From: a virus
Direction: 5' to 3' (one strand)
Virus record (IMG/VR): IMGVR_UViG_3300031707_000157
Location: 1-25,556 of that record
DNA: 25,556 nucleotides
A program made the translations under genes and the position numbers. The notes beneath the pieces were generated by a model. It was given only the letters and a program-made list of their open reading frames with translations, was not told where the DNA came from and searched no databases. Position 1 is the first letter of the stretch; each line of letters starts with the position of its first letter. Shown in pieces: positions 1 to 7,254 of the stretch.

Positions 1-1
1 A

Positions 2-1045
2 ATTCATGAGCTGGCGCTTCAGAAGTGGCTCTATTCTAAATTTGTAGTGCGAGAAGGTTTTCCGGTGCCCGTGGTGTTTTCATCCCCCATGGATGCTTTT
101 TCAGATTTCAAGACCCTTTGGAAACAAGACAAAAATCCCTTTTCCTACCTTTATGATCTGAAGGATGATAAGGGTACGCCGCTTTACGAGCCGTACCCGT
201 CGATGCCCAAGTACCCTCTGATTTCAGTGCACCGTAAGGGTTGGTCATACCGCGCTTACCAAAACTTTTCTATTCACAAGTGGCGGTTCATCAACTGGCC
301 AACGGTCAGTGACGATGCCAAACAATGTGATTTAGGCCACGTTACGGTCAGCCAAATGCCAATGGCTTGGGATTTTAAGTTCCAGGTTGATCATTGGTCT
401 CTCTACCCATCGACCCAGGCATTTTTTGTAGAGAAGTTAATGCGAGCGTTCTGGCGCACAGGCGGATCACCTCAAACATGGATGACCTGCTATTACCCAG
501 GGTGGGGACAGCAGTATATTCGGATGTATCTGGAAGCAGGCATCGACAGCGGCACTCCCGAGGATCTCGGTAACGACAAACAGGTGGAGTTCAGAACCAC
601 CTTCGGTGTGGTGGTAGAGGGATTCAGTGCTGATGTTAATTTTCAATTTCCGCCGGCATTTTGGACGCTTGTTATTGGCAAAAGCAGTGCGTCTTTGGCA
701 GAATTGAAAGCGCTGGATGAGCCGATAGCAGTTGTAGACCTTCGAGCCAAAGCTGATAACCCAATCATGGAGGTTAGAGTGGATATTCCTGAAGGGTCGG
801 CTTGCCAGGAAGAGTTGAGGAACTACGGGGCTCAGGTATGGACTACTGTGTGGTTTGGAACAAGTACCGGTGAGAGTCCCAATCCGAACACCAATCTCGA
901 TCCTGAATACACGTCACCAAGCGTTCCAATGTGGCCGGTTAATCCGACCATCACGTTTGCGGGCGTGTCTCCTATCAACCCATCGTTTCACTATGGCATA
1001 CAGTCTATAGAATCTTGGGGAACTCACACACTGGTGGCATTATGA
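2..1045 (+). CDS. Phage structural protein, 5' end cut off by the window
   Basis: The reading frame is open from the first bases of the window, so this gene begins outside it; the GTG at position 47 is unlikely to be the true start because the upstream residues read as ordinary protein. At least 347 residues are visible. It is rich in aromatic residues (Trp, Tyr, Phe) with a segment like PMAWDFKFQVDHWS, followed by a helical stretch and a hydrophobic beta-type stretch near VNFQFPPAFWTL. I do not recognise the family. Its place directly before the sheath gene on the same strand suggests a virion protein, possibly at the neck or tail end, but this is inference from context only. A tiny 22-codon frame overlaps its stop (TGATG), probably by chance. 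Confidence 0.6.
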   Translation: MHELALQKWLYSKFVVREGFPVPVVFSSPMDAFSDFKTLWKQDKNPFSYLYDLKDDKGTPLYEPYPSMPKYPLISVHRKGWSYRAYQNFSIHKWRFINWPTVSDDAKQCDLGHVTVSQMPMAWDFKFQVDHWSLYPSTQAFFVEKLMRAFWRTGGSPQTWMTCYYPGWGQQYIRMYLEAGIDSGTPEDLGNDKQVEFRTTFGVVVEGFSADVNFQFPPAFWTLVIGKSSASLAELKALDEPIAVVDLRAKADNPIMEVRVDIPEGSACQEELRNYGAQVWTTVWFGTSTGESPNPNTNLDPEYTSPSVPMWPVNPTITFAGVSPINPSFHYGIQSIESWGTHTLVAL

Positions 1046-1120
1046 TGTATACAGTCTTGATGCTCAGCGTTGAGTTTACACCGTGTGACTGGATGAGACT
1101 GTTATGGAGGTAAGGATGAT

Positions 1121-1133
1121 GTAGTTAAAGCAG
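1121..1133 (+). promoter_or_regulatory. TAGTTAAAGC-type motif upstream of the sheath gene
   Basis: GTAGTTAAAGCAG lies 15 bases before the ATG of the sheath gene. It is the best copy of a motif found eight times in this window, always just upstream of a start codon. A GGAGG at 1106-1110 is too far away (about 38 bases) to serve the sheath ATG. Promoter or leader function is inferred. Confidence 0.6.
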
Positions 1134-1148
1134 AAACAGACACGATTT

Positions 1149-3647
1149 ATGGCCAATACAGTTCAAACAACATTCCCGGGGGTCTACACTGCGATCCGTG
1201 ATCAGTCTTTTCTGCCGCCGTCACCCGCCCGCTATCGTGCGGGGCTTGTCGGTGTAGCTTCGAAAGGCCCGTTCGACCTGGCAACCCGCATTCGCTCTCT
1301 TAAAGAATTCCGTCAAACGTTCGGGGAACCTGTGGATTCTCAGACCGTGGGCTTTATTACTACTGATTTCTTCTTGGCGGATGCAGTCGGTATGATTTCC
1401 GATTTCACGGACGGCATTTATATCGTTCGGGTAGGTCACGAGTACGAACCAGTTGGTGGCGCTGGATGCTCGGGATGGGCTGGAACCGGGTCCGATACAG
1501 TTCAAGGCAGATACCATATTACGCCAGGCACGACTGATCCTTATCACACCATTTACACGTCCGCAGGCGCTGCCCTGGCGGTCAAGTCTGTTTACGACGT
1601 TCATTCAGAATTGTGGATCAAAGTCACTGAAGCTGGCAAGCGCAGTTCGGTTAACTTGGCGGTCAGCAACAGCAAGACTTCGGGTTGGGATGGCGCAGTT
1701 GGTAAGGCGTACATTAACACACAAGCTGGTGCAGACAACGAATTCCTGGATGACTATGTTAGTGGTGATTTGGAATATAGTAATCTTACGGACGCAGCGA
1801 ATCATGCTCAGACAACCCTTTACGGTTATCAGTGGGGTAACGGTACAACGGCAGGTCTACCTGTTTTCACAAGCCTGACCAATAACGTGTATGGCACAAA
1901 AGGTCAGTTCAAGTTATGGTTGCAGTACAACACCACCACAGGCACTCAGTACCCGAACGCCTCGTTTGCGCTCCAAATCGGTGATGTTCTGAAAATCGCT
2001 CAGACCAGTCAAAATATCACTTACGAAGCTCGTATCAAGCGGATCACAGGTGGTATCATCACGGAAGGCGATGAAACTGCCCCGGTAGGTGTTACCGACG
2101 GTTACACAATCTATTTTGAGCCATCTAACATTGCGCAGATTGGTTACCAAGCAGTGCCTTTGGCTGATAATTATGACGCCGGTGACGGCACATTGGCCGG
2201 TCGAGCGAATCTCTACAAAGTCAAGACACCAACTGGTGGTGAAGAGCCAACCAAAGTGGTGTACGTCACGGCAGCTACTGACGGTGAATGGGCGAACGGA
2301 TCCGATAAGACTATCGGTTTGTATGTCAAGGTTCTGCCGGGTTCGAAGGCCGGCACCAAAAAGTTTGAAGTGTATGAGAATGCTGCGTTGGCGGAAGTTT
2401 GGGATAACCTTCTGTTCTATGCTACCGACAACCCTGCTTTGGACATCGCTACAGATTTTGTTGAAACCAAGATCAACGATGTCTCTCAGTATATTACCGT
2501 GGCGGTCGTTACCAGCACTGGGTTAGTTCCGGCCAACACCAGTGACCCATGGGACACAACCATGGTGCCTCAGCGGGTGGACGATGTGACAGTTCGGTCT
2601 ATGCCTTGCAAAGCCGTAACTGGCACGACCGGTGACAGCCCAGGACAGATCAACCACGGTGGCACGTTCGGGAAGCACGGCAGCTTTTTGGACGGATGGA
2701 ACGGTCAAATCGTGGATGCTTCGGATATCGTAGGCGGGTACGACCCAATCACAGATACTCTTACGGGTATTAAGCAGTTCGAAGACATGGATACGGTCAA
2801 CGTGGATACGCTTAGCGCACCCGGCTATACGCATAATGAAGACGTCGGCCAGGCAGTTCGTCAAGAGTTGATTCGTGTCGCGGCCAAGATCAACGCAATG
2901 GCGCTGATCGACATTCCAGACAATCTCAACCTCTACCAGGCAACTGATTGGCACAACGGCTACGGGCAGTTTTCTGCCGAAGGTCGGATTGACAGCCGTA
3001 ATGCCGCCTTTTACTGGAACTGGTTCGAGGTAAGCGACCGTTTCTCCTCAGATCCTACGTCTACCAAATGGTTACCGCCTTCCATCGGTGCTATGCGGTG
3101 CCTTGCCTATACGTTTCGTAACGAGAAGCCTTGGTTCGCTGCTGCGGGTGAAAACCGCGGTCTGCTTCCTGAGGCATTGGATGTCCGATACCGTAAAGTT
3201 AGCGCCGAAGCGAAGAACAGTTCGTACGGCGATACGAATTCTGTCAACGGCATCTACCTCAACCGTAACCGTATCATGTTGTTCGGCGAGCGCACGATGC
3301 AGCGAGCAGAATCCAAGCTGACTGCGGTTCATTCCATGATCCTGGTGAATTACATCGTGAAGGGTCTGTCGGAGCTTGCCCGGACGTTCGTGTTCGATCC
3401 AAACGATCCCGAATTGCTTCAGCAACTCACTTTGGCATTCACGGAATTCCTGGACAAGATCAAGAACGAGCGGGGCATGGAAGGATATAGCCTCGTGATT
3501 GATGAAACTAACAACACGCCGGATAGCAGGAACCGCCGGGAAGTGATCGTTGACCTTTACCTCATCCCGACTGACTCGGTTGAGCGCATTTACATCAATG
3601 CAACAGTGCGTGAATCGGGCGCAAATCTGGAAGAGGTTAATGCTTAA
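1149..3647 (+). CDS. Contractile tail sheath protein (T4 gp18-like)
   Basis: This is the main component of the contractile tail sheath, which surrounds the tube and shortens on infection to drive the tube through the host envelope. The N-terminus carries the sheath signature (FPGVYTAIRDQS, then RAGLVGVASKGPFDLATRI and a FGEP turn). The C-terminal 200 residues are typical of the conserved sheath core: a GIYLNRNRIMLFGERTMQ-like segment, a long helix around LVNYIVKGLSELARTFVFDP, and a final VIVDLYLIPTDSVERIYINA strand. At 832 residues it is longer than T4 gp18 (659), the extra length lying in variable beta-rich middle domains. The tail tube gene follows 13 bases later, the usual sheath-tube order. 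The start is preceded by the TAGTTAAAGC-type motif rather than a close Shine-Dalgarno. Confidence 0.95.
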   Translation: MANTVQTTFPGVYTAIRDQSFLPPSPARYRAGLVGVASKGPFDLATRIRSLKEFRQTFGEPVDSQTVGFITTDFFLADAVGMISDFTDGIYIVRVGHEYEPVGGAGCSGWAGTGSDTVQGRYHITPGTTDPYHTIYTSAGAALAVKSVYDVHSELWIKVTEAGKRSSVNLAVSNSKTSGWDGAVGKAYINTQAGADNEFLDDYVSGDLEYSNLTDAANHAQTTLYGYQWGNGTTAGLPVFTSLTNNVYGTKGQFKLWLQYNTTTGTQYPNASFALQIGDVLKIAQTSQNITYEARIKRITGGIITEGDETAPVGVTDGYTIYFEPSNIAQIGYQAVPLADNYDAGDGTLAGRANLYKVKTPTGGEEPTKVVYVTAATDGEWANGSDKTIGLYVKVLPGSKAGTKKFEVYENAALAEVWDNLLFYATDNPALDIATDFVETKINDVSQYITVAVVTSTGLVPANTSDPWDTTMVPQRVDDVTVRSMPCKAVTGTTGDSPGQINHGGTFGKHGSFLDGWNGQIVDASDIVGGYDPITDTLTGIKQFEDMDTVNVDTLSAPGYTHNEDVGQAVRQELIRVAAKINAMALIDIPDNLNLYQATDWHNGYGQFSAEGRIDSRNAAFYWNWFEVSDRFSSDPTSTKWLPPSIGAMRCLAYTFRNEKPWFAAAGENRGLLPEALDVRYRKVSAEAKNSSYGDTNSVNGIYLNRNRIMLFGERTMQRAESKLTAVHSMILVNYIVKGLSELARTFVFDPNDPELLQQLTLAFTEFLDKIKNERGMEGYSLVIDETNNTPDSRNRREVIVDLYLIPTDSVERIYINATVRESGANLEEVNA

Positions 3648-3660
3648 CAAGTAACGACTT

Positions 3661-4281
3661 ATGGGAAACCGCATTAAATTCAAAAACACGTTCGGTTCTC
3701 AGGACGCTCGTCTTGACCTTCAGCGGGGTGACCTGTTCAAGTTCAAGATTCAGTTGCCTGCGGCATTGAACATGAAGTGGGAGAACGAGGTGGAGTTCGC
3801 AGTCGAGAATTTTCCGTTCCCGGCCCGTACTAAAGAGACCATCCCTATCAAGTACTTGCAACAGACCAACCATCAAATCGGTGCAGACGCTGCGACCGCT
3901 TCAGTAGCGGTACTCGTCCGCTATGCCTTCTCAACTCAAACTGCGAAAGCGCTGGAGTCGTGGTTTTGGCTGATTTCAAATCCGCTAACCGGTGGTGTGG
4001 GTCTGACTTCTCAAGTCAAAGCGAAGGGGTACTTCATCTGGATGGTGCCAAACATGGCCCGGCAAATAGCTGACCTTACTCAGACTTCGAATTCCACAAC
4101 TGAAGCTCAGGACGTCATGAAGCCAGGTTTGATCTATGCGCTGGAAGGTGTCTGGCCATCGGGGCTAAAACCGTCGGACGCTGACATGAAAACAGGTAAT
4201 ACGACGGTCCATATGGAATTTACCTTGATGATAGATCGGTACTATCCCGAAAGCTTGGACAAAATGCTTGTCACGGTGTAA
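3661..4281 (+). CDS. Tail tube protein (T4 gp19-like)
   Basis: The protein (206 residues, against 163 for T4 gp19) should stack in hexameric rings to form the inner tail tube. It begins with a segment typical of this family (RIKFKNTFGSQDARLDLQRGDLFKFKI), where a DxxRxDLF-like pattern is also seen in the tube-like paralogue at 8336. A loop with ENFPFPARTKETIPIKYL and a C-terminal HMEFTLMIDRYYPESLDKMLV strand complete the beta-barrel fold. It follows the sheath gene by 13 bases with no clear Shine-Dalgarno and no copy of either leader motif, so it is probably expressed from the sheath transcript. The identification rests on sequence pattern plus its position next to the sheath. Confidence 0.9.
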   Translation: MGNRIKFKNTFGSQDARLDLQRGDLFKFKIQLPAALNMKWENEVEFAVENFPFPARTKETIPIKYLQQTNHQIGADAATASVAVLVRYAFSTQTAKALESWFWLISNPLTGGVGLTSQVKAKGYFIWMVPNMARQIADLTQTSNSTTEAQDVMKPGLIYALEGVWPSGLKPSDADMKTGNTTVHMEFTLMIDRYYPESLDKMLVTV

Positions 4282-4284
4282 TGA

Positions 4285-4824
4285 ATGAGACCTCAAGGAC
4301 TAGTCACCGTAACCCGAATTCTTGATGTCGGTGGTAAAGAAATCCCGCTTCAACGGGCAGTAGACTATGGATGGATTCACGGTGCTCAGCGGGCTCCACC
4401 TGGTTGGGGTATTGGCCGTGAAGAAATCAGTTTAGGTAGGAACTTGTTTCTTGATCAAGGAAGACAGTTGATCTGTTTCTGCTTAGGTTTCAGAAATCCC
4501 ATCTCGGACTATACGCTTCAGAAGTTTGGGGTAGGAACTGGAATTACTGCCGCCAATGTCACGGACATCTCTCTGGAAGCACCTATTCAGCTAGCCTCTC
4601 AGTCTGATGCTACCACAGCGCCGATAGACTCTATTGATTTCCTGACGCCGTTCGTTCTACGAGTGGCGTACACTATTGCTTATGGTGATGCAAACGGATA
4701 TTTGATTCGTGAAAGGGGTTTGTTTTCGGGTAATAGCACGATGATTGCCAGACACGTGAGTGCGGCGGGAATTAACAAGACGTCGGACTTCAGCCCGATG
4801 CTGACCTGGAGGCTTCGATTTTGA
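4285..4824 (+). CDS. Predicted virion protein of unknown function
   Basis: A 179-residue protein starting 4 bases after the tube stop, in a run TAATGAATGAGA that offers two overlapping ATGs; the ATG at 4285 opens this frame. The C-terminal half (YGDANGYLIRERGLFSGNSTMIARHV, then INKTSDFSPMLTWRLRF) has the pattern I associate with small phage appendage or baseplate proteins, in which a GLF turn, an ARH-type strand and a final KTSDF...WR strand recur. That family memory is imprecise, so I give no name. It is coupled to the tube gene and to the small gene after it (TGATG), consistent with a structural operon. Confidence 0.7.
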   Translation: MRPQGLVTVTRILDVGGKEIPLQRAVDYGWIHGAQRAPPGWGIGREEISLGRNLFLDQGRQLICFCLGFRNPISDYTLQKFGVGTGITAANVTDISLEAPIQLASQSDATTAPIDSIDFLTPFVLRVAYTIAYGDANGYLIRERGLFSGNSTMIARHVSAAGINKTSDFSPMLTWRLRF

Positions 4825-5051
4825 TGAATGCCATCATAAGAAAGATGTTGGGTGAAGACCACATACCGAGTGGCAGTTGGCCTATTTCAGGCGGTCACCA
4901 CGAAGGTGATTCCGATCTGCCGAAAGAAAGCAAAGAAGTTGAGCTGGCCCGCACTATTTTGAGCGCAGCGAAGCAACTGCCGGATTCCCCGGCTAAGGAC
5001 AAGATCGTGCAGGCAGCAACAGAACTCAAACAGATTCATGCTCAAGCGTAG
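4824..5051 (+). CDS. Small protein of unknown function in the tail operon
   Basis: A 75-residue, mostly charged protein. The ATG at 4824 overlaps the previous stop (TGATG) and a GGAGG at 4808-4812 lies 11 bases upstream, one of the few clear Shine-Dalgarno sites in this window. The C-terminal half is predicted helical (VELARTILSAAKQL and IVQAATELKQIHAQA) and the middle is Gly/His/Ser rich. There is no signal peptide or membrane segment. Its stop codon TAG is part of the TAGTTAAAACAG motif of the next gene. I do not recognise the family. Confidence 0.65.
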   Translation: MNAIIRKMLGEDHIPSGSWPISGGHHEGDSDLPKESKEVELARTILSAAKQLPDSPAKDKIVQAATELKQIHAQA

Positions 5052-5060
5052 TTAAAACAG
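5048..5060 (+). promoter_or_regulatory. TAGTTAAAGC-type motif
   Basis: GTAGTTAAAACAG, differing from the sheath copy at one base, 12 bases before the ATG at 5073. It contains the TAG stop of the preceding gene. No Shine-Dalgarno lies between it and the ATG. Confidence 0.55.
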
Positions 5061-5072
5061 AAAGATATATCC

Positions 5073-5426
5073 ATGACAATTTTGATCTGTGACACCCAGG
5101 TTTGCGGGGAAACTGTCAGCACTTTGTTCAGTGTGCTGCAACAGGGTCCCGTATCAATGAACATCATCATCAAGAACAGCGGTGTAAACACTTTAAACTA
5201 TCGCTTGCAAAATTTCGATGGCACGACGTGGGCTGACCTAGGTGCCAGCGGCACAGACTACTACAACACATTGATCCAGAATCAGGTGCGGTCGTTCAAA
5301 GTCTCGTCGAGCTACCCACAGGTGCGGATGGTTGGAAATGCTTCGGGCGGCGCTTACCTGGAATTTTCAATTATGAGGTATGCGGATCGAGCAAGCGGCG
5401 GGGCCTGTCCGATACTTACGCTGTAA
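5073..5426 (+). CDS. Small beta-rich predicted virion protein
   Basis: 117 residues with alternating beta strands and no hydrophobic transmembrane stretch. Residues 33-41 (IKNSGVNTL) match a short pattern, hydrophobic-x-N-T/S-G-x-x-T-L, also present in the protein at 11522-12031 and in the fibre at 17729-19213, suggesting a shared beta-sandwich fold in virion proteins. It has its own upstream TAGTTAAAACAG motif, like other structural genes here. Its last 11 bases overlap the end of the exonuclease gene on the opposite strand. A decoration or tail accessory role would be a guess. Confidence 0.7.
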   Translation: MTILICDTQVCGETVSTLFSVLQQGPVSMNIIIKNSGVNTLNYRLQNFDGTTWADLGASGTDYYNTLIQNQVRSFKVSSSYPQVRMVGNASGGAYLEFSIMRYADRASGGACPILTL

Positions 5427-6270
5427 CGCTGTCGATGATCTCATCCAGATTGTACTGGGTGTAGACTTTCTGGTAGATTGAACGAAGACCTGGTAACCCC
5501 AGGTCTTCGATGTTTTCAGGGTTCATCCATCGGATGGGGGTGGGCTCAGCGACTCCTTCAACACTGGTATGCAGCAGAGTCAATTCCAGAGACGTGTAGA
5601 AGTCGTTTTTCAGCGACGCTGGTATCTGAGCGTCGATAGTATCCAGTGCCTCCTCGAATGACATGGTTTCGGTCACACTTTGAAACATCCGATTGACTTT
5701 CCTTTCACCCCAACCTCGAATACCTGGAATGTTGTCGCTGCGATCACCCACGATTGCCAGGGCGATGGCTATTTGACTGGGGCGTTTCACGTGCATCTTC
5801 TCGACGATGGCACGTTTGGAGATTAAACTGCCAGCGTTCAAGCAGTAGTACTGGATGTTGCCACCATGAAGTTGACGTAGGTCTTTGTCTCCCGAGATCA
5901 CGATTACGTTCCGTGCGGTGCTCTTGAAGGCAGCGGTGGCGACCAGATCATCTGCTTCCTGTCCTAAAATTTGGGAGTGAGCCACACCCAGCAGGGCGGT
6001 GAGTAGTTTTTTGAGCTCTTCCATCGTGGGATGATAATCGGTGGGCTTTTCGGCATGTCTCTTGTTAGTCTTACGACCCATGTCCCAGCAAAACAACAAA
6101 CGGGTTGCTTTGCCATTAAAATTGTCTACATCTAGGATGTTGAGCACCGACACGATTGCTCTTTTTAGGGTGATTTCGCGGACCATCTCAACGCCTGGCT
6201 TATAGCAAGAGAACCAAGCACGAGCGAAAAGTGAATTTCCGTCAAACAAAAAATCTGTGCCGCTAATCAT
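5416..6270 (-). CDS. 5'-3' exonuclease, FEN/PIN family (T4 RNase H, T5 D15 type)
   Basis: A flap-type nuclease that would remove RNA primers and 5' flaps during phage replication. All family metal ligands are visible in the 284-residue form: Asp10 in FLFDGNS, Asp63 in LLFCWDMG, the ExDD cluster at 105-108, DKD at 128-130, and GDRSDNIPG at 175-183 starting the helix-three-turn-helix DNA-binding region. The start at 6270 is chosen over an upstream in-frame ATG at 6324 because AGGAG lies six bases before it and because the upstream 18 residues are basic and unlike the family; this ATG also overlaps the stop of the preceding small ORF (ATGA). A strong 11-bp stem-loop lies within its 3' portion. 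It is encoded with baseplate genes, not with other replication genes. Confidence 0.95.
   Translation of the reverse strand: MISGTDFLFDGNSLFARAWFSCYKPGVEMVREITLKRAIVSVLNILDVDNFNGKATRLLFCWDMGRKTNKRHAEKPTDYHPTMEELKKLLTALLGVAHSQILGQEADDLVATAAFKSTARNVIVISGDKDLRQLHGGNIQYYCLNAGSLISKRAIVEKMHVKRPSQIAIALAIVGDRSDNIPGIRGWGERKVNRMFQSVTETMSFEEALDTIDAQIPASLKNDFYTSLELTLLHTSVEGVAEPTPIRWMNPENIEDLGLPGLRSIYQKVYTQYNLDEIIDSVTA
5483..5509 (+). terminator. Strong stem-loop inside the exonuclease gene, possible terminator for the rightward tail transcript
   Basis: A perfect 11-bp inverted repeat (CGAAGACCTGG / CCAGGTCTTCG) with a 5-base loop, followed on the + strand by ATGTTTT. It lies 57 bases past the stop of the + strand gene ending at 5426, in the antisense direction of the exonuclease gene, where it encodes EDLGLPGLR. 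Terminator function is inferred; the T-run is short. Confidence 0.45.
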
Positions 6271-6467
6271 GATCTCCTGCTTTGTAGTTCTGCATCCTCT
6301 TTTTCTCCTCGTTCCTTCGCCCAATCCATGAACTTGTCCAGGATGTGATCAGGCACATTGGAGAGATCGACTGTGAATCCTTTTGCCGCCCAAGCTAGAA
6401 TGAAGATTTTGAACCATCTTGCTTCCAGCGAATGATAGGCGGCGTCAACGAAAAAATGGCTGGTCAA
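6267..6467 (-). CDS. Small ORF overlapping the gp26-like gene; possible frameshift extension
   Basis: This 66-codon frame begins at a TTG immediately after a stop codon in the same frame and inside the last 23 bases of the gp26-like gene; no ATG is available until near its C-terminus and no Shine-Dalgarno precedes the TTG. It ends in an ATGA overlap with the exonuclease start. The sequence (SLEARWFKIFILAWAAKGFTVDL) reads as real protein, with an amphipathic helix and a charged tail. Either it starts by coupled initiation at TTG, or ribosomes reach it by a +1 shift at UUUUUUC in the gp26-like gene, which would give a fusion of about 312 residues. The second idea fits the poor start but is unproven. 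Confidence 0.6.
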   Translation of the reverse strand: MTSHFFVDAAYHSLEARWFKIFILAWAAKGFTVDLSNVPDHILDKFMDWAKERGEKEDAELQSRRS

Positions 6468-7206
6468 TCACCAGTTCGTGCTTGAACTTGGTACCGCAGC
6501 CTTTGCATTGATGCCACACCGTGGTGTCCAGACGGGGTTCCTTCGCTTCAATGGCTTCCTCGATATAGGTGGCATCCTTCGGGGACAAGCAGTCGTAATA
6601 AGTGACGAGTTCGCTGGGTTCATCCCAGACACTGTCGTTGACCGACATAATGGAACGAATGATTCTAGCGATGCGATCCGGCACTTTAACCCGGTCCGTG
6701 TCTTCCCGGGCAAGAATGGACTTTTCGTCTTTGACGTTCAGAGGTCGGAGCTTGATAACGTCTTTGCAGTCTGGCAGGGTGACCATGTCCCAGCCTGGGT
6801 AATCGTTCGGCTTCTCGTTTATCTTGACGAGTTCGTCTGGCACCCTGATAGTCTCAGTATCTTGTCGCTTGCAGGAAGGACATGAAGACTGGTACGAGAC
6901 TTCGCTGTTGTAGCGTAGGGCACGCGACACTAGCAGCACAGTGTTTACATCCCCGAGAAGAAAATCATCCAGAGGGCATCCGTTCAAATCCGCAACCCGA
7001 CTAACCAATTCGGTAAGAGCGCTGCCGGGGCTTTGTTGGCGGGCTTGCTGTGTGAGCCACTCGTCGATTCTGCTATCCCATGGGAAAATCGTTATGTCAC
7101 CTCCTGGGAAGGCTTTACGGTTAGCAACTCCGCCCGAAAGAAGTCGGATCACTCGCTTGAAAGCGTCTCTTCGAGGGACCATCTGCGACATATTGGTTTT
7201 AATCAT
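6445..7206 (-). CDS. Baseplate hub assembly protein, T4 gp26-like
   Basis: A 253-residue protein resembling the gp26-type T4 baseplate family: a region around LTELVSRVADLNGCPLDDFLLGDVNTVLLVSRALRYNS, then a CPSC pair (Cys109, Cys112), and a second CKGC pair near the C-terminus (Cys234, Cys237), which together look like a zinc ribbon. In T4, gp26 acts in building the baseplate hub. The gene follows the spike gene by 48 bases on the same strand, which supports a baseplate role. ATG codons at residues 1, 6 and 9 are possible starts; the first is used here. A GTTCTT motif lies 27 bases upstream. The last codons UUU UUU CGU UGA form a possible +1 shift site. Confidence 0.75.
   Translation of the reverse strand: MIKTNMSQMVPRRDAFKRVIRLLSGGVANRKAFPGGDITIFPWDSRIDEWLTQQARQQSPGSALTELVSRVADLNGCPLDDFLLGDVNTVLLVSRALRYNSEVSYQSSCPSCKRQDTETIRVPDELVKINEKPNDYPGWDMVTLPDCKDVIKLRPLNVKDEKSILAREDTDRVKVPDRIARIIRSIMSVNDSVWDEPSELVTYYDCLSPKDATYIEEAIEAKEPRLDTTVWHQCKGCGTKFKHELVIDQPFFR
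6450..6456 (-). other. Candidate +1 ribosomal frameshift site (UUUUUUC)
   Basis: The gp26-like gene ends with codons TTT TTT CGT TGA. A Phe-tRNA on the second UUU can slide forward one base onto UUC with good pairing, which places the ribosome in the frame of the 66-codon ORF just ahead of the UGA stop. Only the sequence arrangement is seen; no frameshift has been shown. Confidence 0.35.
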
Positions 7207-7232
7207 ATAGGTTTGTTGCAGTCATTATCTGT

Positions 7233-7238
7233 AAGAAC
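7233..7238 (-). promoter_or_regulatory. GTTCTT motif upstream of the gp26-like gene
   Basis: Read leftward, CCGTTCTT is followed 7 bases later by an ATG of an eight-codon frame (MTATNLYD) and then by the real ATG of the gp26-like gene. GATAAT, one base from a TATAAT box, follows closely. One of about eight start-proximal GTTCTT copies. Confidence 0.4.
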
Positions 7239-7254
7239 GGCGTTTTATCCATGC

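Noticed and set aside
1045-1113. A 22-codon frame (MYTVLMLSVEFTPCDWMRLL...) overlapping the first gene's stop
   Set aside because: It begins with a TGATG overlap, but is very short, has no Shine-Dalgarno and no recognisable content.
6270-6324. Longer exonuclease form starting at 6324
   Set aside because: The extra 18 residues are basic and unlike the family, whereas the ATG at 6270 has AGGAG in place and the FEN motif begins right after it.
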